This document shows, piece by piece, positions 35,923-45,268 of a stretch of 64,000 bases of DNA (the first letter of the stretch is position 1; the number at the start of each line of letters is the position of its first letter). The notes beneath the pieces are model-generated. The model was not told where the DNA came from. It did no database searches and saw nothing but the letters and a program-made list of their open reading frames with translations. The DNA is from Acidobacteriota bacterium. GTDB lineage: Bacteria; Acidobacteriota; Terriglobia; Terriglobales; Acidobacteriaceae. The stretch lies in NCBI GenBank assembly GCA_003225175.1, contig QIBA01000030.1, positions 63,762 to 127,761 of the forward strand, given 5' to 3'. A program made the translations under genes and the position numbers.

Positions 35923-38298
35923 ATGCCGATTTCTGAGCGGCCTCCGCTGCGTATTGCCGTTGTGGGTGGAGGCCCTGGAGGACTTTATTTCGCACTCCTG
36001 ATGAAGAAGGCGCATCCGCACCACCAGGTGAGTGTCTTCGAGCGCAACGCACCTGACAGCACCTTCGGGTGGGGTGTGGTCTTTTCTGACCAGACTCTGG
36101 AAAATTTTCGGGTAGCTGATTCGGCGAGCTATCAGCAAATCATCGAGAACTTCGCTCATTGGGACGATATCGATGTCTACTTCAAAGGCGTCCGAATCAC
36201 ATCGGGCGGGCACGGCTTCAGCGGAATCGCACGCAAGAAATTGCTCAACATCCTGCAGCAAAGATGTGCTGATTTGGGGGTTGAACTGCGCTTTGGGACT
36301 GAAATAGACGATGTAACGCAGTGCGGTACGACGACACAGCATGGTAGAGGCGCAGCATGCTGCGTCACTACGAGGAAGACAGGTAACTCTACCCCGAGTG
36401 TCGAGCGCTATGATCTGGTCGTTGCGGCGGACGGGATAAACAGCACGATTCGCCGCAAGTATGCCAAGTTCTTTCGTCCCGAAGTGGAAATGCGTCCCGC
36501 GAAGTTCATCTGGCTAGGCACTACTTACAAGTTTAAAGCTTTCACTTTCTATTTCGTGCGAAACGAGCACGGAGTATTCCAGGCACACTGCTATCGGTTC
36601 GACGAGAATCACTCTACCTTCATCGTGGAGTGCGACGAACTCTCCTGGCGAAACGCAGCATTCGATCGCATGAACGCTGAGCAGACGGTGGCAGGCTGTG
36701 AGCGACTGTTTGCCGGGTGGCTCGACGGATATCCTTTACTGTTCAGCGCAACGCACCAGTCGCAATCGCCATGGCTAAATTTTCTGCGAGTGCGCAATGA
36801 GCATTGGTTTCATGGCGATCTCGTTCTGCTCGGCGATGCAGCACACACCGCCCACTTCTCCATTGGCTCCGGCACGAAGCTGGCGATGGAGGACGGCATG
36901 GCACTATCACGCGCACTGAATTCGGAGCAATCGATTGCAGCAGCATTCCAACAATATGAAGGCGAGCGCAAGACCGAAGCTCTTCGCCTGCAAAGTGCCG
37001 CGCGGAATTCGATGGAATGGTTTGAGAATGTTCGTCGGTACGTAGATCTCGATCCGGAACAGTTCACGTATAGTCTGCTGACGCGTAGTCAGCGAGTAAG
37101 CCACGAAAATCTTCGGATCCGCGACCAGAAGTATGTCGACAAGCTGGAACGCTGGTTCGCCAGTCGCGCCTCGGGCAAAGCGACGGAGCGAGCCGTCCCA
37201 CCGATGTTCACGCCGTTCACGTTGCGCGAGATAACCGTCATCAATCGTGTAGTCGTCTCGCCCATGGATATGTACTGCGCCGTCGATGGAACTCCCACCG
37301 ATTTTCATCTGGTGCACTTGGGAGCACGGGCCCTCGGCGGGGCGGGACTCATCATGACCGAAATGACATGCGTCTCGCCTGAGGCCCGCATCACCGTCGG
37401 CTGCACGGGAATGTACAAACCGGAGCATGAAACCGCGTGGCGGCGGATTGTCGATTTTGTGCACAACAACAGCCTAGCCAAAATTGCGCTGCAGCTTGGG
37501 CATTCCGGCCGCAAGGGATCGACCAAGCTTGCTTGGGACGGCATGGATGAGCCGCTCGAGGCAAGCAATTGGGAGGTGATCGCCCCCTCGGCAATTCCTC
37601 ACGGGCAGGCGATGCACACTCCACGCGAGATGACGCGTGCTGATATAGAGAAGGTTATTGGAGACTTCGTACGCGCGACTCGCATGGGTATCGCTGCCGG
37701 ATTCGACATGCTCGAACTGCACTGCGCGCACGGATATCTGCTCTCGAGCTTCATTACTCCGCTAGCAAATCGCCGCATCGACGAGTATGGTGGCTCCCTC
37801 GAGAATCGTCTGCGCTTTCCAATTGCAGTATTCACAGCAATGCGATCCTTATGGCCGTCCAGGAAACCAATGTCAGTGCGTATCTCAGCGACAGACTGGG
37901 TTCCTGGTGGAATCGAGGGTCCGGAGGCGGTAGAGATCGCGCGCGCATTTCATCGTGCCGGCGCTGATATTATTCACGTTTCCACCGGGCAGACTTCGGT
38001 CGATGCCCGTCCGCAATACGGACGTATGTACCAGACACCCTACAGCGATCGCATCCGCAATGAAGCTGGCATTCCCACCATCGCAGTCGGCAATATCACT
38101 GAGGCCGACCAGGTGAACGCGATCGTCGCCGCGGGACGAGCTGACTTATGCGCATTGGCCCGGCCGCACCTCATCGATCCCAACTGGACGCTGCACGCAG
38201 CTGCGCAACTCGGTTACACGGAGCAACACTGGCCGAAGCAGTATCTGACGGGCAAGCAGCAGCTCGAACGCGCGTTGCAGCGAACAAAGGAGAGGTAA
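35923..38298 (+). CDS. Bifunctional 2-aminobenzoyl-CoA (salicylyl-CoA-type) monooxygenase / old-yellow-enzyme reductase
   Basis: A 791-residue fusion. The N-terminal half is an FAD monooxygenase of the salicylyl-CoA 5-hydroxylase type ([20 protein letters not shown], ~12-31; [21 protein letters not shown] near ~305). The C-terminal half from ~428 is an NADH:flavin oxidoreductase of the OYE family ([51 protein letters not shown]). This is the architecture of 2-aminobenzoyl-CoA monooxygenase/reductase in the CoA-dependent anthranilate route known from Azoarcus evansii, which hydroxylates and dearomatises the ring. First gene of a plus-strand operon with CoA ligase, hydratase, dehydrogenase and RidA-like genes, which supports the assignment; salicylyl-CoA is the alternative substrate. 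Confidence 0.87.
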   Translation: MPISERPPLRIAVVGGGPGGLYFALLMKKAHPHHQVSVFERNAPDSTFGWGVVFSDQTLENFRVADSASYQQIIENFAHWDDIDVYFKGVRITSGGHGFSGIARKKLLNILQQRCADLGVELRFGTEIDDVTQCGTTTQHGRGAACCVTTRKTGNSTPSVERYDLVVAADGINSTIRRKYAKFFRPEVEMRPAKFIWLGTTYKFKAFTFYFVRNEHGVFQAHCYRFDENHSTFIVECDELSWRNAAFDRMNAEQTVAGCERLFAGWLDGYPLLFSATHQSQSPWLNFLRVRNEHWFHGDLVLLGDAAHTAHFSIGSGTKLAMEDGMALSRALNSEQSIAAAFQQYEGERKTEALRLQSAARNSMEWFENVRRYVDLDPEQFTYSLLTRSQRVSHENLRIRDQKYVDKLERWFASRASGKATERAVPPMFTPFTLREITVINRVVVSPMDMYCAVDGTPTDFHLVHLGARALGGAGLIMTEMTCVSPEARITVGCTGMYKPEHETAWRRIVDFVHNNSLAKIALQLGHSGRKGSTKLAWDGMDEPLEASNWEVIAPSAIPHGQAMHTPREMTRADIEKVIGDFVRATRMGIAAGFDMLELHCAHGYLLSSFITPLANRRIDEYGGSLENRLRFPIAVFTAMRSLWPSRKPMSVRISATDWVPGGIEGPEAVEIARAFHRAGADIIHVSTGQTSVDARPQYGRMYQTPYSDRIRNEAGIPTIAVGNITEADQVNAIVAAGRADLCALARPHLIDPNWTLHAAAQLGYTEQHWPKQYLTGKQQLERALQRTKER

Positions 38299-38301
38299 GA
38301 G

Positions 38302-38562
38302 TTGAGCAGCGATGCCTATGTGCGCGAACGCCACGCGATCGCTACCGGCGGGGGACGCGAAATCGGCGCAGCCATCGCCCGTCCCCTCGCAGAGCTCGGC
38401 GCCGATCTCTCGCTGATGGGCCGCGATATGGATCGCCTTCACCAGATAGCACAGGCGATCAGACAACACTTCGATTCGAGGATGGAAACTTATCAGGTCG
38501 ATGTAACCGATCAAGGTTCAATGCAGCGAACTGGCTGGCTGAAGGCTGGCGGAATCGCGTAA
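38302..38562 (+). pseudogene. Truncated short-chain dehydrogenase remnant
   Basis: An 86-residue frame with the start of a Rossmann [23 protein letters not shown] (~11-30), then DLSLMGRD and [10 protein letters not shown], i.e. strands 1-3 with the acidic beta-3 end, then an abrupt switch to unrelated [11 protein letters not shown] and stop. The catalytic Ser-Tyr-Lys part (about 170 residues) is missing. In the TGxxxGxG cofactor motif the middle Gly is Glu20. TTG start with AGGAGAGG upstream. In related anthranilyl-CoA operons a 3-hydroxyacyl-CoA dehydrogenase of the SDR family occupies this place, so this is probably its decayed remnant after an internal deletion; ~12 nt separate it from the hydratase gene. 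Confidence 0.75.
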
Positions 38563-38573
38563 TCAGCTACTCA

Positions 38574-39404
38574 ATGGTTAAAATTCCCAGACCGGGCATT
38601 CAACCAAAGCACTTTCTCTGGCGTGTCGAAAATCGACTCGCAACCATCAGCCTGAACCGTCCCGAACGCAAGAACCCTCTGACTTTCGAGTCCTACAAAG
38701 AACTGATCGACACTTTTCAGTCTCTGAATGGTGTATCCGAAATCAAGGTGCTTGTGATCACCGGCGCGGGCGACAACTTCTGCTCTGGCGGCGATGTTCA
38801 CGAAATCATCGGTCCCCTGCTCGAGATGAGAGAGAAGAAGCAATCAGACCGACTGCTTTCCTTTACGCGAATGAGCGGCGAGCTGGTTAAAGCAATGCGC
38901 GATTGTCCGCAGCTAATTGTCGCCGCCATTGATGGTGCATGCGCTGGCGCAGGAGCGATCATTGCCATGGCCAGCGACATCCGTTTTGGAACACCGAGAA
39001 GCCGAGTCGCGTTTCTTTTCGTAAAGGTCGGGCTCAGCGGAGCCGATATGGGTGCATGCGCGATCCTCCCCCGCATCATCGGCCATGGGCGCGCTGCCGA
39101 ACTGCTGTACACGGGTCGCTTCATGGACGCTAATGAGTCCGAACGCTGGGGCTTCTACAATCGCGTGGTCGCTCCGGAGCGTTTGCTGAGCGAAGCCACA
39201 CAATTTGCGCAGGAGCTCGCTGATGGTCCCACGCTTGCCCATGCAACCACCAAACGCTGCCTGCACGAAGAATGGAATATGAGCATTCACGAAGCCATCG
39301 AGAACGAAGCCCAGGCACAGGCCGCCTGTATGGAGACAGAGGACTTCGCGCGAGCCTATCGCGCCTTCGCAGCGAAGCAGACTCCAAAATTTGAGGGCAA
39401 CTGA
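38574..39404 (+). CDS. Enoyl-CoA hydratase/isomerase family protein
   Basis: A 276-residue crotonase-fold protein. The oxyanion-hole and CoA-binding segments are [15 protein letters not shown] (~65-79) and [20 protein letters not shown] (~118-137), followed by [20 protein letters not shown] with a possible acidic catalytic residue. It presumably hydrates or cleaves the dearomatised ring CoA intermediate. ATG 38574 is chosen because sequence conservation begins there (MVKIPRPG), although the frame is open back to 38148. Its stop overlaps the next start by one base (TGATG). Confidence 0.9.
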   Translation: MVKIPRPGIQPKHFLWRVENRLATISLNRPERKNPLTFESYKELIDTFQSLNGVSEIKVLVITGAGDNFCSGGDVHEIIGPLLEMREKKQSDRLLSFTRMSGELVKAMRDCPQLIVAAIDGACAGAGAIIAMASDIRFGTPRSRVAFLFVKVGLSGADMGACAILPRIIGHGRAAELLYTGRFMDANESERWGFYNRVVAPERLLSEATQFAQELADGPTLAHATTKRCLHEEWNMSIHEAIENEAQAQAACMETEDFARAYRAFAAKQTPKFEGN

Positions 39405-40582
39405 TGCCCGACCACAGCTTTCTCAGTTGGCCCTTTTTCGAAGAGTCGCATCGAAAACTCGCTCATGATGTCGCAACGTTACTTGAGCAAAATCCGGATT
39501 TGAATAAAGACGACGTTAGAGCTCTCCCGGATGAGCGCTGCCGCATTTTGGTGCGCGCATTTGGCGATAACCTGCGGAAGCATGCAGTTCCGGCGCCTTT
39601 TGGCCATGCTCAAGAGCTCGATATCCGCAGTGTCTGCCTGATCCGCGAGTCTCTCGCATACCACTCCGGGCTGGCAGATTTTGCATTTGCCATGCAAGGC
39701 CTCGGATCGTGCCCAATTTCCCTCTTCGGATCCGATGCACTTCGGAGGAAGTACCTGCCAAATGTAGTCTCAGGCGAGATGATTGCTGCGTTCGCCATTT
39801 CGGAGCCAGAGGCGGGCTCAGATGTTCGTGCCATGAAGACATCCGCCTGCCGCGAAGGCGATCACTTCGTGATCAATGGCACGAAAACCTGGATTTCCAA
39901 CGCCGGTCTCGCTGACTTCTACGTTATCTTCTGCAGATACCCGGAAGGCGGAGAGAAATCATTTGTAGCGTTGCTCGTTCCGGGCAAGATCGAAGGACTG
40001 AAAGTTAGTCGCTTCGATGTAATCGCACCTCATCCCATCGGAACTCTCGAATTCAAAGATTGCCGTGTACCAGCTGCAGCGATCGTCGGCAAGGAGGGAG
40101 AGGGACTTAAGGTCGCTCTTGCGACACTCGATCTTTTTCGCCCGACGGTCGGCGCGGCCGCGTTGGGGTTTGCGCGTCGAGCGTTCGATGAAGCTGTGCG
40201 CTGGTCGAAGAATCGCAGGGCTTTCGGAAAGAGTCTTTCTGAGTTCCAGATCACACAGACTAAGCTTGCAGAAATGGCCCTCGCAATCGATACTTCGGCA
40301 CTGCTCGTGTATCGTGCCGCCTGGACACACGATGTCCTCAAGCAATCCGTAACCCGCGAAGCGTCCATGGCCAAGTTGCACGCAACCGAATCAGCCCAGC
40401 GTGTCATTGATGAAGCAGTGCAGATTCTCGGTGGACACGGAGTTGTTGCGGGCTCGGTGACTGAAAAGCTCTATCGGGAAATTCGCGCTCTGCGCATCTA
40501 TGAAGGCACAAGCGAGATTCAGAAGCTGATCATCGCAAATCATCTGCTGAAAACAGCTGCAGGAGAAGGCAGTGCCGGCTAA
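39404..40582 (+). CDS. Acyl-CoA dehydrogenase family protein
   Basis: A 392-residue flavoprotein of the acyl-CoA dehydrogenase fold. Visible: FAISEPEAGSDVRAMKTSA (FAD/substrate segment), FVINGTKTWISNAGLADFYV, VRWSKNRRAFGKSLSEFQ, QILGGHGVV and the C-terminal RIYEGTSEIQKLIIANHLL bearing the catalytic-base position. It would oxidise a cyclic or linear CoA thioester in the pathway. Starts inside the hydratase stop (ATG 39404); its 3' end overlaps the CoA ligase start by 11 nt. Confidence 0.93.
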   Translation: MPDHSFLSWPFFEESHRKLAHDVATLLEQNPDLNKDDVRALPDERCRILVRAFGDNLRKHAVPAPFGHAQELDIRSVCLIRESLAYHSGLADFAFAMQGLGSCPISLFGSDALRRKYLPNVVSGEMIAAFAISEPEAGSDVRAMKTSACREGDHFVINGTKTWISNAGLADFYVIFCRYPEGGEKSFVALLVPGKIEGLKVSRFDVIAPHPIGTLEFKDCRVPAAAIVGKEGEGLKVALATLDLFRPTVGAAALGFARRAFDEAVRWSKNRRAFGKSLSEFQITQTKLAEMALAIDTSALLVYRAAWTHDVLKQSVTREASMAKLHATESAQRVIDEAVQILGGHGVVAGSVTEKLYREIRALRIYEGTSEIQKLIIANHLLKTAAGEGSAG

Positions 40583-42227
40583 ATCCAACACAATGCGATA
40601 TACCGCGCACGTCGACACGTTCTGCGCGGATCGCATGCCTCCTGCGGACCAACTGCCAATCTTCATCCACGATTTGCCCGAGTATTCATATCCCGAACGC
40701 CTCAACTGTGCGGCGGGACTACTCGACTCTATGGTTGAGCGCGGTTCAGGCAAACGCGTGGCCTTCATTCACGAAGCGGAATCGTGGACGTACCAGAGAT
40801 TGCTCGATACAGCCAACTGCATCGCACGCGTTTTACGCGAAGACTGCGATTTGGTGCCCGGCAATCGCGTGCTTCTGCGCGGTCCCAATAATCCGATGCT
40901 GGTCGCCAGCTGGTTCGGCGTGGTGAAGGCAGGAGGGGTCGTGGCTACCACTCCTTGCCTGCTGCGCTGTCGCGAGCTGGTCTCCGTGGCTGACAAAGGC
41001 CAGATTGCACTAGCCCTTTGTGATGCTCGATACGCGCATGAGTGCGAAGAAGCCTTTGCCAAACATGCGGACGGTTCTCCGCGAGAAAACTCGCGCTTGG
41101 TTTTATTCAACTCCGACGCGGCAGACTCGCTTGAGGCGCTGGCAAGTACAAAGTCCTCCCATTTCCCAAACTGCGAAACTTCGTGTGACGACATCGCTAT
41201 GCTCGCTTTTACCTCAGGCAGCACCGGCCAGCCGAAAGGGACCATGCACACGCATCGTGATGTCCTGGCGGCTGCTGATTGCTTTCCGCGATACGTGCTG
41301 CGAGCGAATGCCGACGATCTCTTCATCGGCTCGCCGCCATTAGGATTCACCTATGGGCTTGGCGGACTCGTGCTGTTCCCAATGCGGACCGGCGCCGCGA
41401 CCGTGCTGCTGGAGCAGGCCAGTCCCGGACATCTGCTCGAAGGAATTCTGCGCTATAACGCCAGCGTATGCTTCACCGCTCCCACGGCCTATCGCGCCAT
41501 GTTGAAGGAGCTCGGCCGCGAGAAGGTACCGAGGCTGCGCAAATGCGTTTCCGCAGGTGAGACGTTGCCTCTATCAACGTTCGAAGCTTGGCGCGAAGTC
41601 ACGGGGTTGAAGATTATCGATGGTATCGGTTCCACCGAGATGCTGCAGATTTTCATTAGCGCTCCCGAAGAGGAAATCCGGCCAGGAGCTACCGGAAGGG
41701 CAATCCATGGCTACGAAGCGAAGATCCTCCGCGAGGGTGATAGAGATGCCCCTGCTGACGAGGTCGGCCGCCTAGCGGTTCGCGGCATCACCGGATGCAA
41801 GTATCTGGACAGTTCGCGCGAGCAGGCTAAGTATGTGCAAAACGGATGGAACCTCACCGGCGACTCCTTTCGCGTGGATCCAGACGGGTACTTCTGGTTC
41901 CAGGCGCGCACCGATGACTTGATTATCAGTTCGGGTTACAACATTGCAGGGATTGAAGTTGAGAACGTCTTGCTGGAGCATGCGTCGGTACAGGAATGCG
42001 CCGTGATCGGAGTTCCCGATCCGGATCGTGGGCAGATAGTAAAAGCATTCGTTGTTACCTCGGCAGGTTACACTCCATGCGACCCCCTCAAAAAGGAACT
42101 GCAGGATTTCGTAAAATCACAGATCGCGCCTTTTAAGTATCCGCGCGCTCTTGAGTTTGTTGCGGCGCTCCCACGCACCGTAACCGGCAAATTACAGCGC
42201 TTCGAGCTGAGAAAGCAGAGTCAATGA
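40572..42227 (+). CDS. Benzoate/2-aminobenzoate--CoA ligase family protein
   Basis: A 551-residue AMP-forming ligase that would activate 2-aminobenzoate (or benzoate/salicylate) to the CoA thioester, the entry step of the pathway. P-loop AFTSGSTGQPKGTMHTH (~212-228), adenylate-binding DGIGSTEMLQIFIS, hinge TGDSFRVDPDGYFWFQARTD and the C-terminal catalytic Lys in TVTGKLQR (~534-541). GTG 40572 follows AGGAGAAGG; a later ATG (40593) is possible. The operon context favours an aryl-CoA substrate. Confidence 0.9.
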   Translation: MPAKSNTMRYTAHVDTFCADRMPPADQLPIFIHDLPEYSYPERLNCAAGLLDSMVERGSGKRVAFIHEAESWTYQRLLDTANCIARVLREDCDLVPGNRVLLRGPNNPMLVASWFGVVKAGGVVATTPCLLRCRELVSVADKGQIALALCDARYAHECEEAFAKHADGSPRENSRLVLFNSDAADSLEALASTKSSHFPNCETSCDDIAMLAFTSGSTGQPKGTMHTHRDVLAAADCFPRYVLRANADDLFIGSPPLGFTYGLGGLVLFPMRTGAATVLLEQASPGHLLEGILRYNASVCFTAPTAYRAMLKELGREKVPRLRKCVSAGETLPLSTFEAWREVTGLKIIDGIGSTEMLQIFISAPEEEIRPGATGRAIHGYEAKILREGDRDAPADEVGRLAVRGITGCKYLDSSREQAKYVQNGWNLTGDSFRVDPDGYFWFQARTDDLIISSGYNIAGIEVENVLLEHASVQECAVIGVPDPDRGQIVKAFVVTSAGYTPCDPLKKELQDFVKSQIAPFKYPRALEFVAALPRTVTGKLQRFELRKQSQ

Positions 42228-42664
42228 GCAAACTGCCAAAGCTGGTAAATCCCAGGGAGTGGCCGCAGCCCAGCGGCTATGCCAACGCAACCGTTGGCCA
42301 AGGCAAGATCGTGTCCATCGCGGGCCAAGTTGGATGGGATCCCATCACTGAGCGAATGGTCTCCGACAACTTTACGCAACAATCACGCCAAGCCATTGCC
42401 AACGTACTCTCGGCGCTCGAAGCCGCGGGAGGAAAGGCCGAGAACTTGGTCCGCCTCACTTGGTTCATTACGGATAGCGATGCCTATCTCGCCAACAAGA
42501 AACAAATCGGCAAGGCCTATCGCGAAGAGCTGGGTAAGCATTATCCCGCCATGTCCATCGTGGTGGTTGCCGGTCTACTCGTGCCCGGCGCCAAGGTCGA
42601 AATTGAGGGGATGGCGCTCCTCGCTGGGAAGGGCAAAGGGAACTCCAAGAAATCGAAGAAATAG
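42224..42664 (+). CDS. RidA (YjgF/UK114) family protein without the canonical Arg
   Basis: A 146-residue RidA-fold protein with core SIAGQVGWDP, ALEAAGGKAENLVRLTWFIT and PGAKVEIEGMALLA. The enamine/imine deaminase Arg (Arg105 of E. coli RidA, in VARLP) is replaced: the segment here reads VVVAGLLVPG, with Gly117 at that position. So canonical 2-iminobutyrate deaminase activity is unlikely, though a role on the amino-bearing CoA intermediates is plausible. It overlaps the ligase stop (ATGA), and a YjgF-type gene is also part of the known Azoarcus anthranilate clusters. A Lys/Ser-rich tail ends the protein. Confidence 0.88.
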   Translation: MSKLPKLVNPREWPQPSGYANATVGQGKIVSIAGQVGWDPITERMVSDNFTQQSRQAIANVLSALEAAGGKAENLVRLTWFITDSDAYLANKKQIGKAYREELGKHYPAMSIVVVAGLLVPGAKVEIEGMALLAGKGKGNSKKSKK

Positions 42665-42775
42665 CCGTTTCTCACCTGGGATTAACATCCCTCAATTCGC
42701 TCAGCGCTGATCCACGCTTGCCTTCCGCTGGGATTATGGTATTTTCTCGTCATCCCGTCCCCACACCGTTTTCAG

Positions 42776-43585
42776 ATGAAACGATTTTTCGAGCGCCAAT
42801 CGCCCAAATCCGATCTGCGTACGCCCCGGCCCTCGGTCCTGCCAGACCGCTCGAATCTGAGCGTCTCAGCCCGGTACAGGGGATCGCGCATTGGTGGGGA
42901 CTACTACGACTTCCTTCCGATTAGCTCCACGCGCGTGGTCTTCCTGCTGTCAGACGTGGCAGGAAAACGGGGCGAGGCGTTGCACATCGCGGCAGCTGCG
43001 CAGGACACGCTGCACAAGCTTGCCCCGGAGCTACTGAGTCACCCCGATACCAACGTTTCGGACGCAGTAACCGCGCTCGTGCTCGAGCTGAATCGAACCG
43101 TGATGCAGGCCGCTGGTGGGGTCCGCCCAGCCCCGACGTTTGCGGGCTGCCTGGACGAGCAGTTTGGGCTCATCCATTACGTCAACGCGGGCCACACACC
43201 TGCGTTCGTTAAGAGCGGTGGCGAGGTAATCCAGCTTGATCCTACTGGCCTCCCGCTGGGCCTCTTTTCGCACGCCACTCACGATGCGCAAGTGTCGGTA
43301 GCCCACCCAGGCTCCTCGATTGTGCTGGTTTCAAAGGGGCTCGTAGAGATCGCCTCCGGCCGCCGCGAATTTGGAATGGATCGCGTGCGCCAGGTTTTGC
43401 GTGACCAGGCATTCACCTCGGCCCAAGATGTCTGCCACGATCTATTGGAACGAGCCGTGAAGCATAGCGAGCAGCCCTCGTCCTTTGGCCCTCAGTTCTC
43501 AATCGCTGGCTTCCGCCATAACGAACCAAATGACCTGACCGTGGTCTGCCTCATGCGGATGGCTCAGGCTGCCGCGGTGGCGTGA
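42776..43585 (+). CDS. SpoIIE/RsbU-type PP2C serine phosphatase
   Basis: A 269-residue single-domain phosphatase. Recognisable metal-site motifs: IGGDYYDF (~39-46), FLLSDVAGKRGEA (~57-68) and PNDLTVVCLM (~251-260), plus VNAGHTPAF (~136-144). The usual TDG motif that supplies a further metal-binding Asp reads SKG (Ser186-Lys187-Gly188), so the metal site may be altered. Proteins of this family dephosphorylate anti-sigma antagonists in stress signalling; no partner kinase or STAS gene is adjacent. ATG 42776. It ends in a convergent arrangement with purD across a hairpin repeat. Confidence 0.85.
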   Translation: MKRFFERQSPKSDLRTPRPSVLPDRSNLSVSARYRGSRIGGDYYDFLPISSTRVVFLLSDVAGKRGEALHIAAAAQDTLHKLAPELLSHPDTNVSDAVTALVLELNRTVMQAAGGVRPAPTFAGCLDEQFGLIHYVNAGHTPAFVKSGGEVIQLDPTGLPLGLFSHATHDAQVSVAHPGSSIVLVSKGLVEIASGRREFGMDRVRQVLRDQAFTSAQDVCHDLLERAVKHSEQPSSFGPQFSIAGFRHNEPNDLTVVCLMRMAQAAAVA

Positions 43586-43600
43586 GAAAAAGCAGCAATT

Positions 43601-43688
43601 GGCGATAAGTGATAGGCAACAGGCTAAAGCAGGTGAACTGAGTCTCGTTTCGTTCTCAGCCTATGCTTTAATCGCTATTGCCTGTCGC
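43601..43688. repeat. Palindromic word repeat between convergent genes
   Basis: 43601-43630 (GGCGATAAGTGATAGGCAAC type) pairs imperfectly with 43664-43688. The right arm contains the last six sense codons and stop region of purD. Possible bidirectional terminator. Confidence 0.65.
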
Positions 43689-44952
43689 CTATTGCCACCC
43701 TTGCAATGTCCCTCCGATACTGCATGCCTTCGAAGCGAATGATCTCTACTGCCTCGTAGGCGCGGGCAGCCGCAGCTTCCAGACTCGGACCGCTTGCAGT
43801 CACTCCCAATACCCTACCCCCGGCGCTCACGATCTGATTCCCAGAATGGGCAGTGCCGGCGTGAAAGACCTTCACACCTGGAAGTTTCTCCACCTGATCG
43901 AGTCCCGAAATGGGCTTGCCATTAGTGAAGCTTCCCGGATAGCCACCTGAGGCGAGCACCACGCATACTGACGGGTCAGGTGACCAGCGCAACGGGTCTG
44001 CCGGCAGTGTACCCTTAACCACGGACTCACAGATATCGACCAGATCGCTCTCAAGACGAAAGAGGACAGCCTGAGTCTCCGGATCGCCGAAGCGGCAATT
44101 GAACTCAAGCACCATCGGACCACGCGCCGTCATCATCAATCCGATATACAGGACGCCTTTGTAAACAACGCCCTCAGCGCGCAGACCGTCCACAACTGGC
44201 TTGGCAATGTGCTTCATGATCCAGTCGCGCATTGTATTGCCAAGCAGATCCTCGCTGGAATACGCCCCCATCCCTCCCGTATTAGGACCGGTATCGTTCT
44301 CTCCGATCCGTTTGTGGTCGCGAGATGGCACCAGCGGAACGACGGTGGTGCCGTCCGTCAAGACCAGGAAGGATAATTCTTCTCCACGCAGACACTCTTC
44401 CAGCACAACCTGCGCACCGGCTTCGCCCACGAACTTGCGAGCGAGCATGTCAAGCGCAATCGTGCTGGTTTCTTCTTTGCTCTTGGCGATGACGACGCCT
44501 TTGCCTGCCGCCAGTCCATCCGCCTTCACGACGGTCGGCGAGCTGAACAGACTTAGCGCGTCCTGTACCTCAGCCGGATTGCGACAGATGGCGTAGTTCG
44601 CGGTGGGAACGTGCACGCGCTGCATGAATTCCTTGGCGAATACCTTGCTCGCCTCAAGGTGAGCAGCCTTTTGCGAGGGACCAAAGATCGCCAGCCCTCG
44701 GCGCTCGAATTCATCGACAACGCCAAGCGTGAGCGGAAGTTCAGGACCAACAATCGTCAGGTCAGGATGGAGCCGATGCGCGAGCTGAACCAGCTCGTCT
44801 ACGCTCCTGAGATCGGCAGGAATGCACGATGCCTCGCGCGCAATGCCCGCATTTCCCGGCGCACAGAAGATCTCAGTGGTGCGCGGCGATTGGCGCAGCT
44901 TCCACACCAAAGCATGCTCTCGACCCCCACCACCTAAAACCAGAATCCGCAT
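43675..44952 (-). CDS. purD: Phosphoribosylamine--glycine ligase
   Basis: ATP-grasp enzyme of purine synthesis forming GAR from phosphoribosylamine and glycine. N-terminal VLGGGGREHALVWKL (~4-18), ATP-grasp VVKADGLAAGKGVVIA (~140-155) and LEECLRGEELSFLVLTDG, metal site LEFNCRFGDPETQAVLFRLES (split into 20-residue pieces in reading), and VVLASGGYPGSF at the C-terminal domain. 425 residues, normal. ATG 44952 with GGGAG 5 nt upstream. The last residues (AIGDRQ) come from the hairpin repeat at 43601-43688 rather than conserved sequence. Confidence 0.96.
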   Translation of the reverse strand: MRILVLGGGGREHALVWKLRQSPRTTEIFCAPGNAGIAREASCIPADLRSVDELVQLAHRLHPDLTIVGPELPLTLGVVDEFERRGLAIFGPSQKAAHLEASKVFAKEFMQRVHVPTANYAICRNPAEVQDALSLFSSPTVVKADGLAAGKGVVIAKSKEETSTIALDMLARKFVGEAGAQVVLEECLRGEELSFLVLTDGTTVVPLVPSRDHKRIGENDTGPNTGGMGAYSSEDLLGNTMRDWIMKHIAKPVVDGLRAEGVVYKGVLYIGLMMTARGPMVLEFNCRFGDPETQAVLFRLESDLVDICESVVKGTLPADPLRWSPDPSVCVVLASGGYPGSFTNGKPISGLDQVEKLPGVKVFHAGTAHSGNQIVSAGGRVLGVTASGPSLEAAAARAYEAVEIIRFEGMQYRRDIARVAIGDRQ

Positions 44953-45009
44953 GATCTCCCGCCAGAGGAACCTGCAAGGTTAGGAGGAGCGGCTGGAGCG
45001 TGTCAACGG

Positions 45010-45200
45010 AGAATGAAGATTGGGTGATCGGGTGGAGTAGCAACCCTTAGGTTCAGCGGTCGGCTCTCCGCGTTCGGCCTGCAAGCAGTTTCGTTGTCAC
45101 TCCAAAAATCGTTCATTGGCCGAAAGCTGATGGCCGATCGCTGAAAGCCCTGCCTTTTACGTGGCCCTCTGACCCGATCACCGATCACCCGATTAGGAAC
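45010..45200. repeat. Word-repeat block upstream of purD
   Basis: Contains two word types shared with the 15083-15228 block: GGTCGGCTCTCCGCGTTCGG (45058-45077) with inverted partners (GCCGATCGCTGAAAGCC, ~45132-45148), and GGTGATCGGGTGG (45022-45034) with inverted ATCACCGATCACCCGAT near 45178-45194. No gene is present in 44953-45268. Confidence 0.65.
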
Positions 45201-45214
45201 GAGCATTGACACAA

Positions 45215-45245
45215 AGAAAAAAAGGCCTCGATCTCTCGAGGCCTC
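45215..45245 (-). terminator. Strong intrinsic terminator of the OmpA-like gene
   Basis: 45224-45230 pairs with 45237-45243 (GGCCTCG/CGAGGCC), flanked by an A-rich run that reads as TTTTTTTC on the minus strand. Located 24 nt past the stop at 45269. Confidence 0.85.
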
Positions 45246-45268
45246 TTTTTGACTGTAGAGGTTCTGAT

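Noticed and set aside
38148-38573. Long N-terminal extension of the enoyl-CoA hydratase
   Set aside because: This part is a shadow of the fused monooxygenase 3' end and the SDR remnant in another frame; homology begins at ATG 38574.
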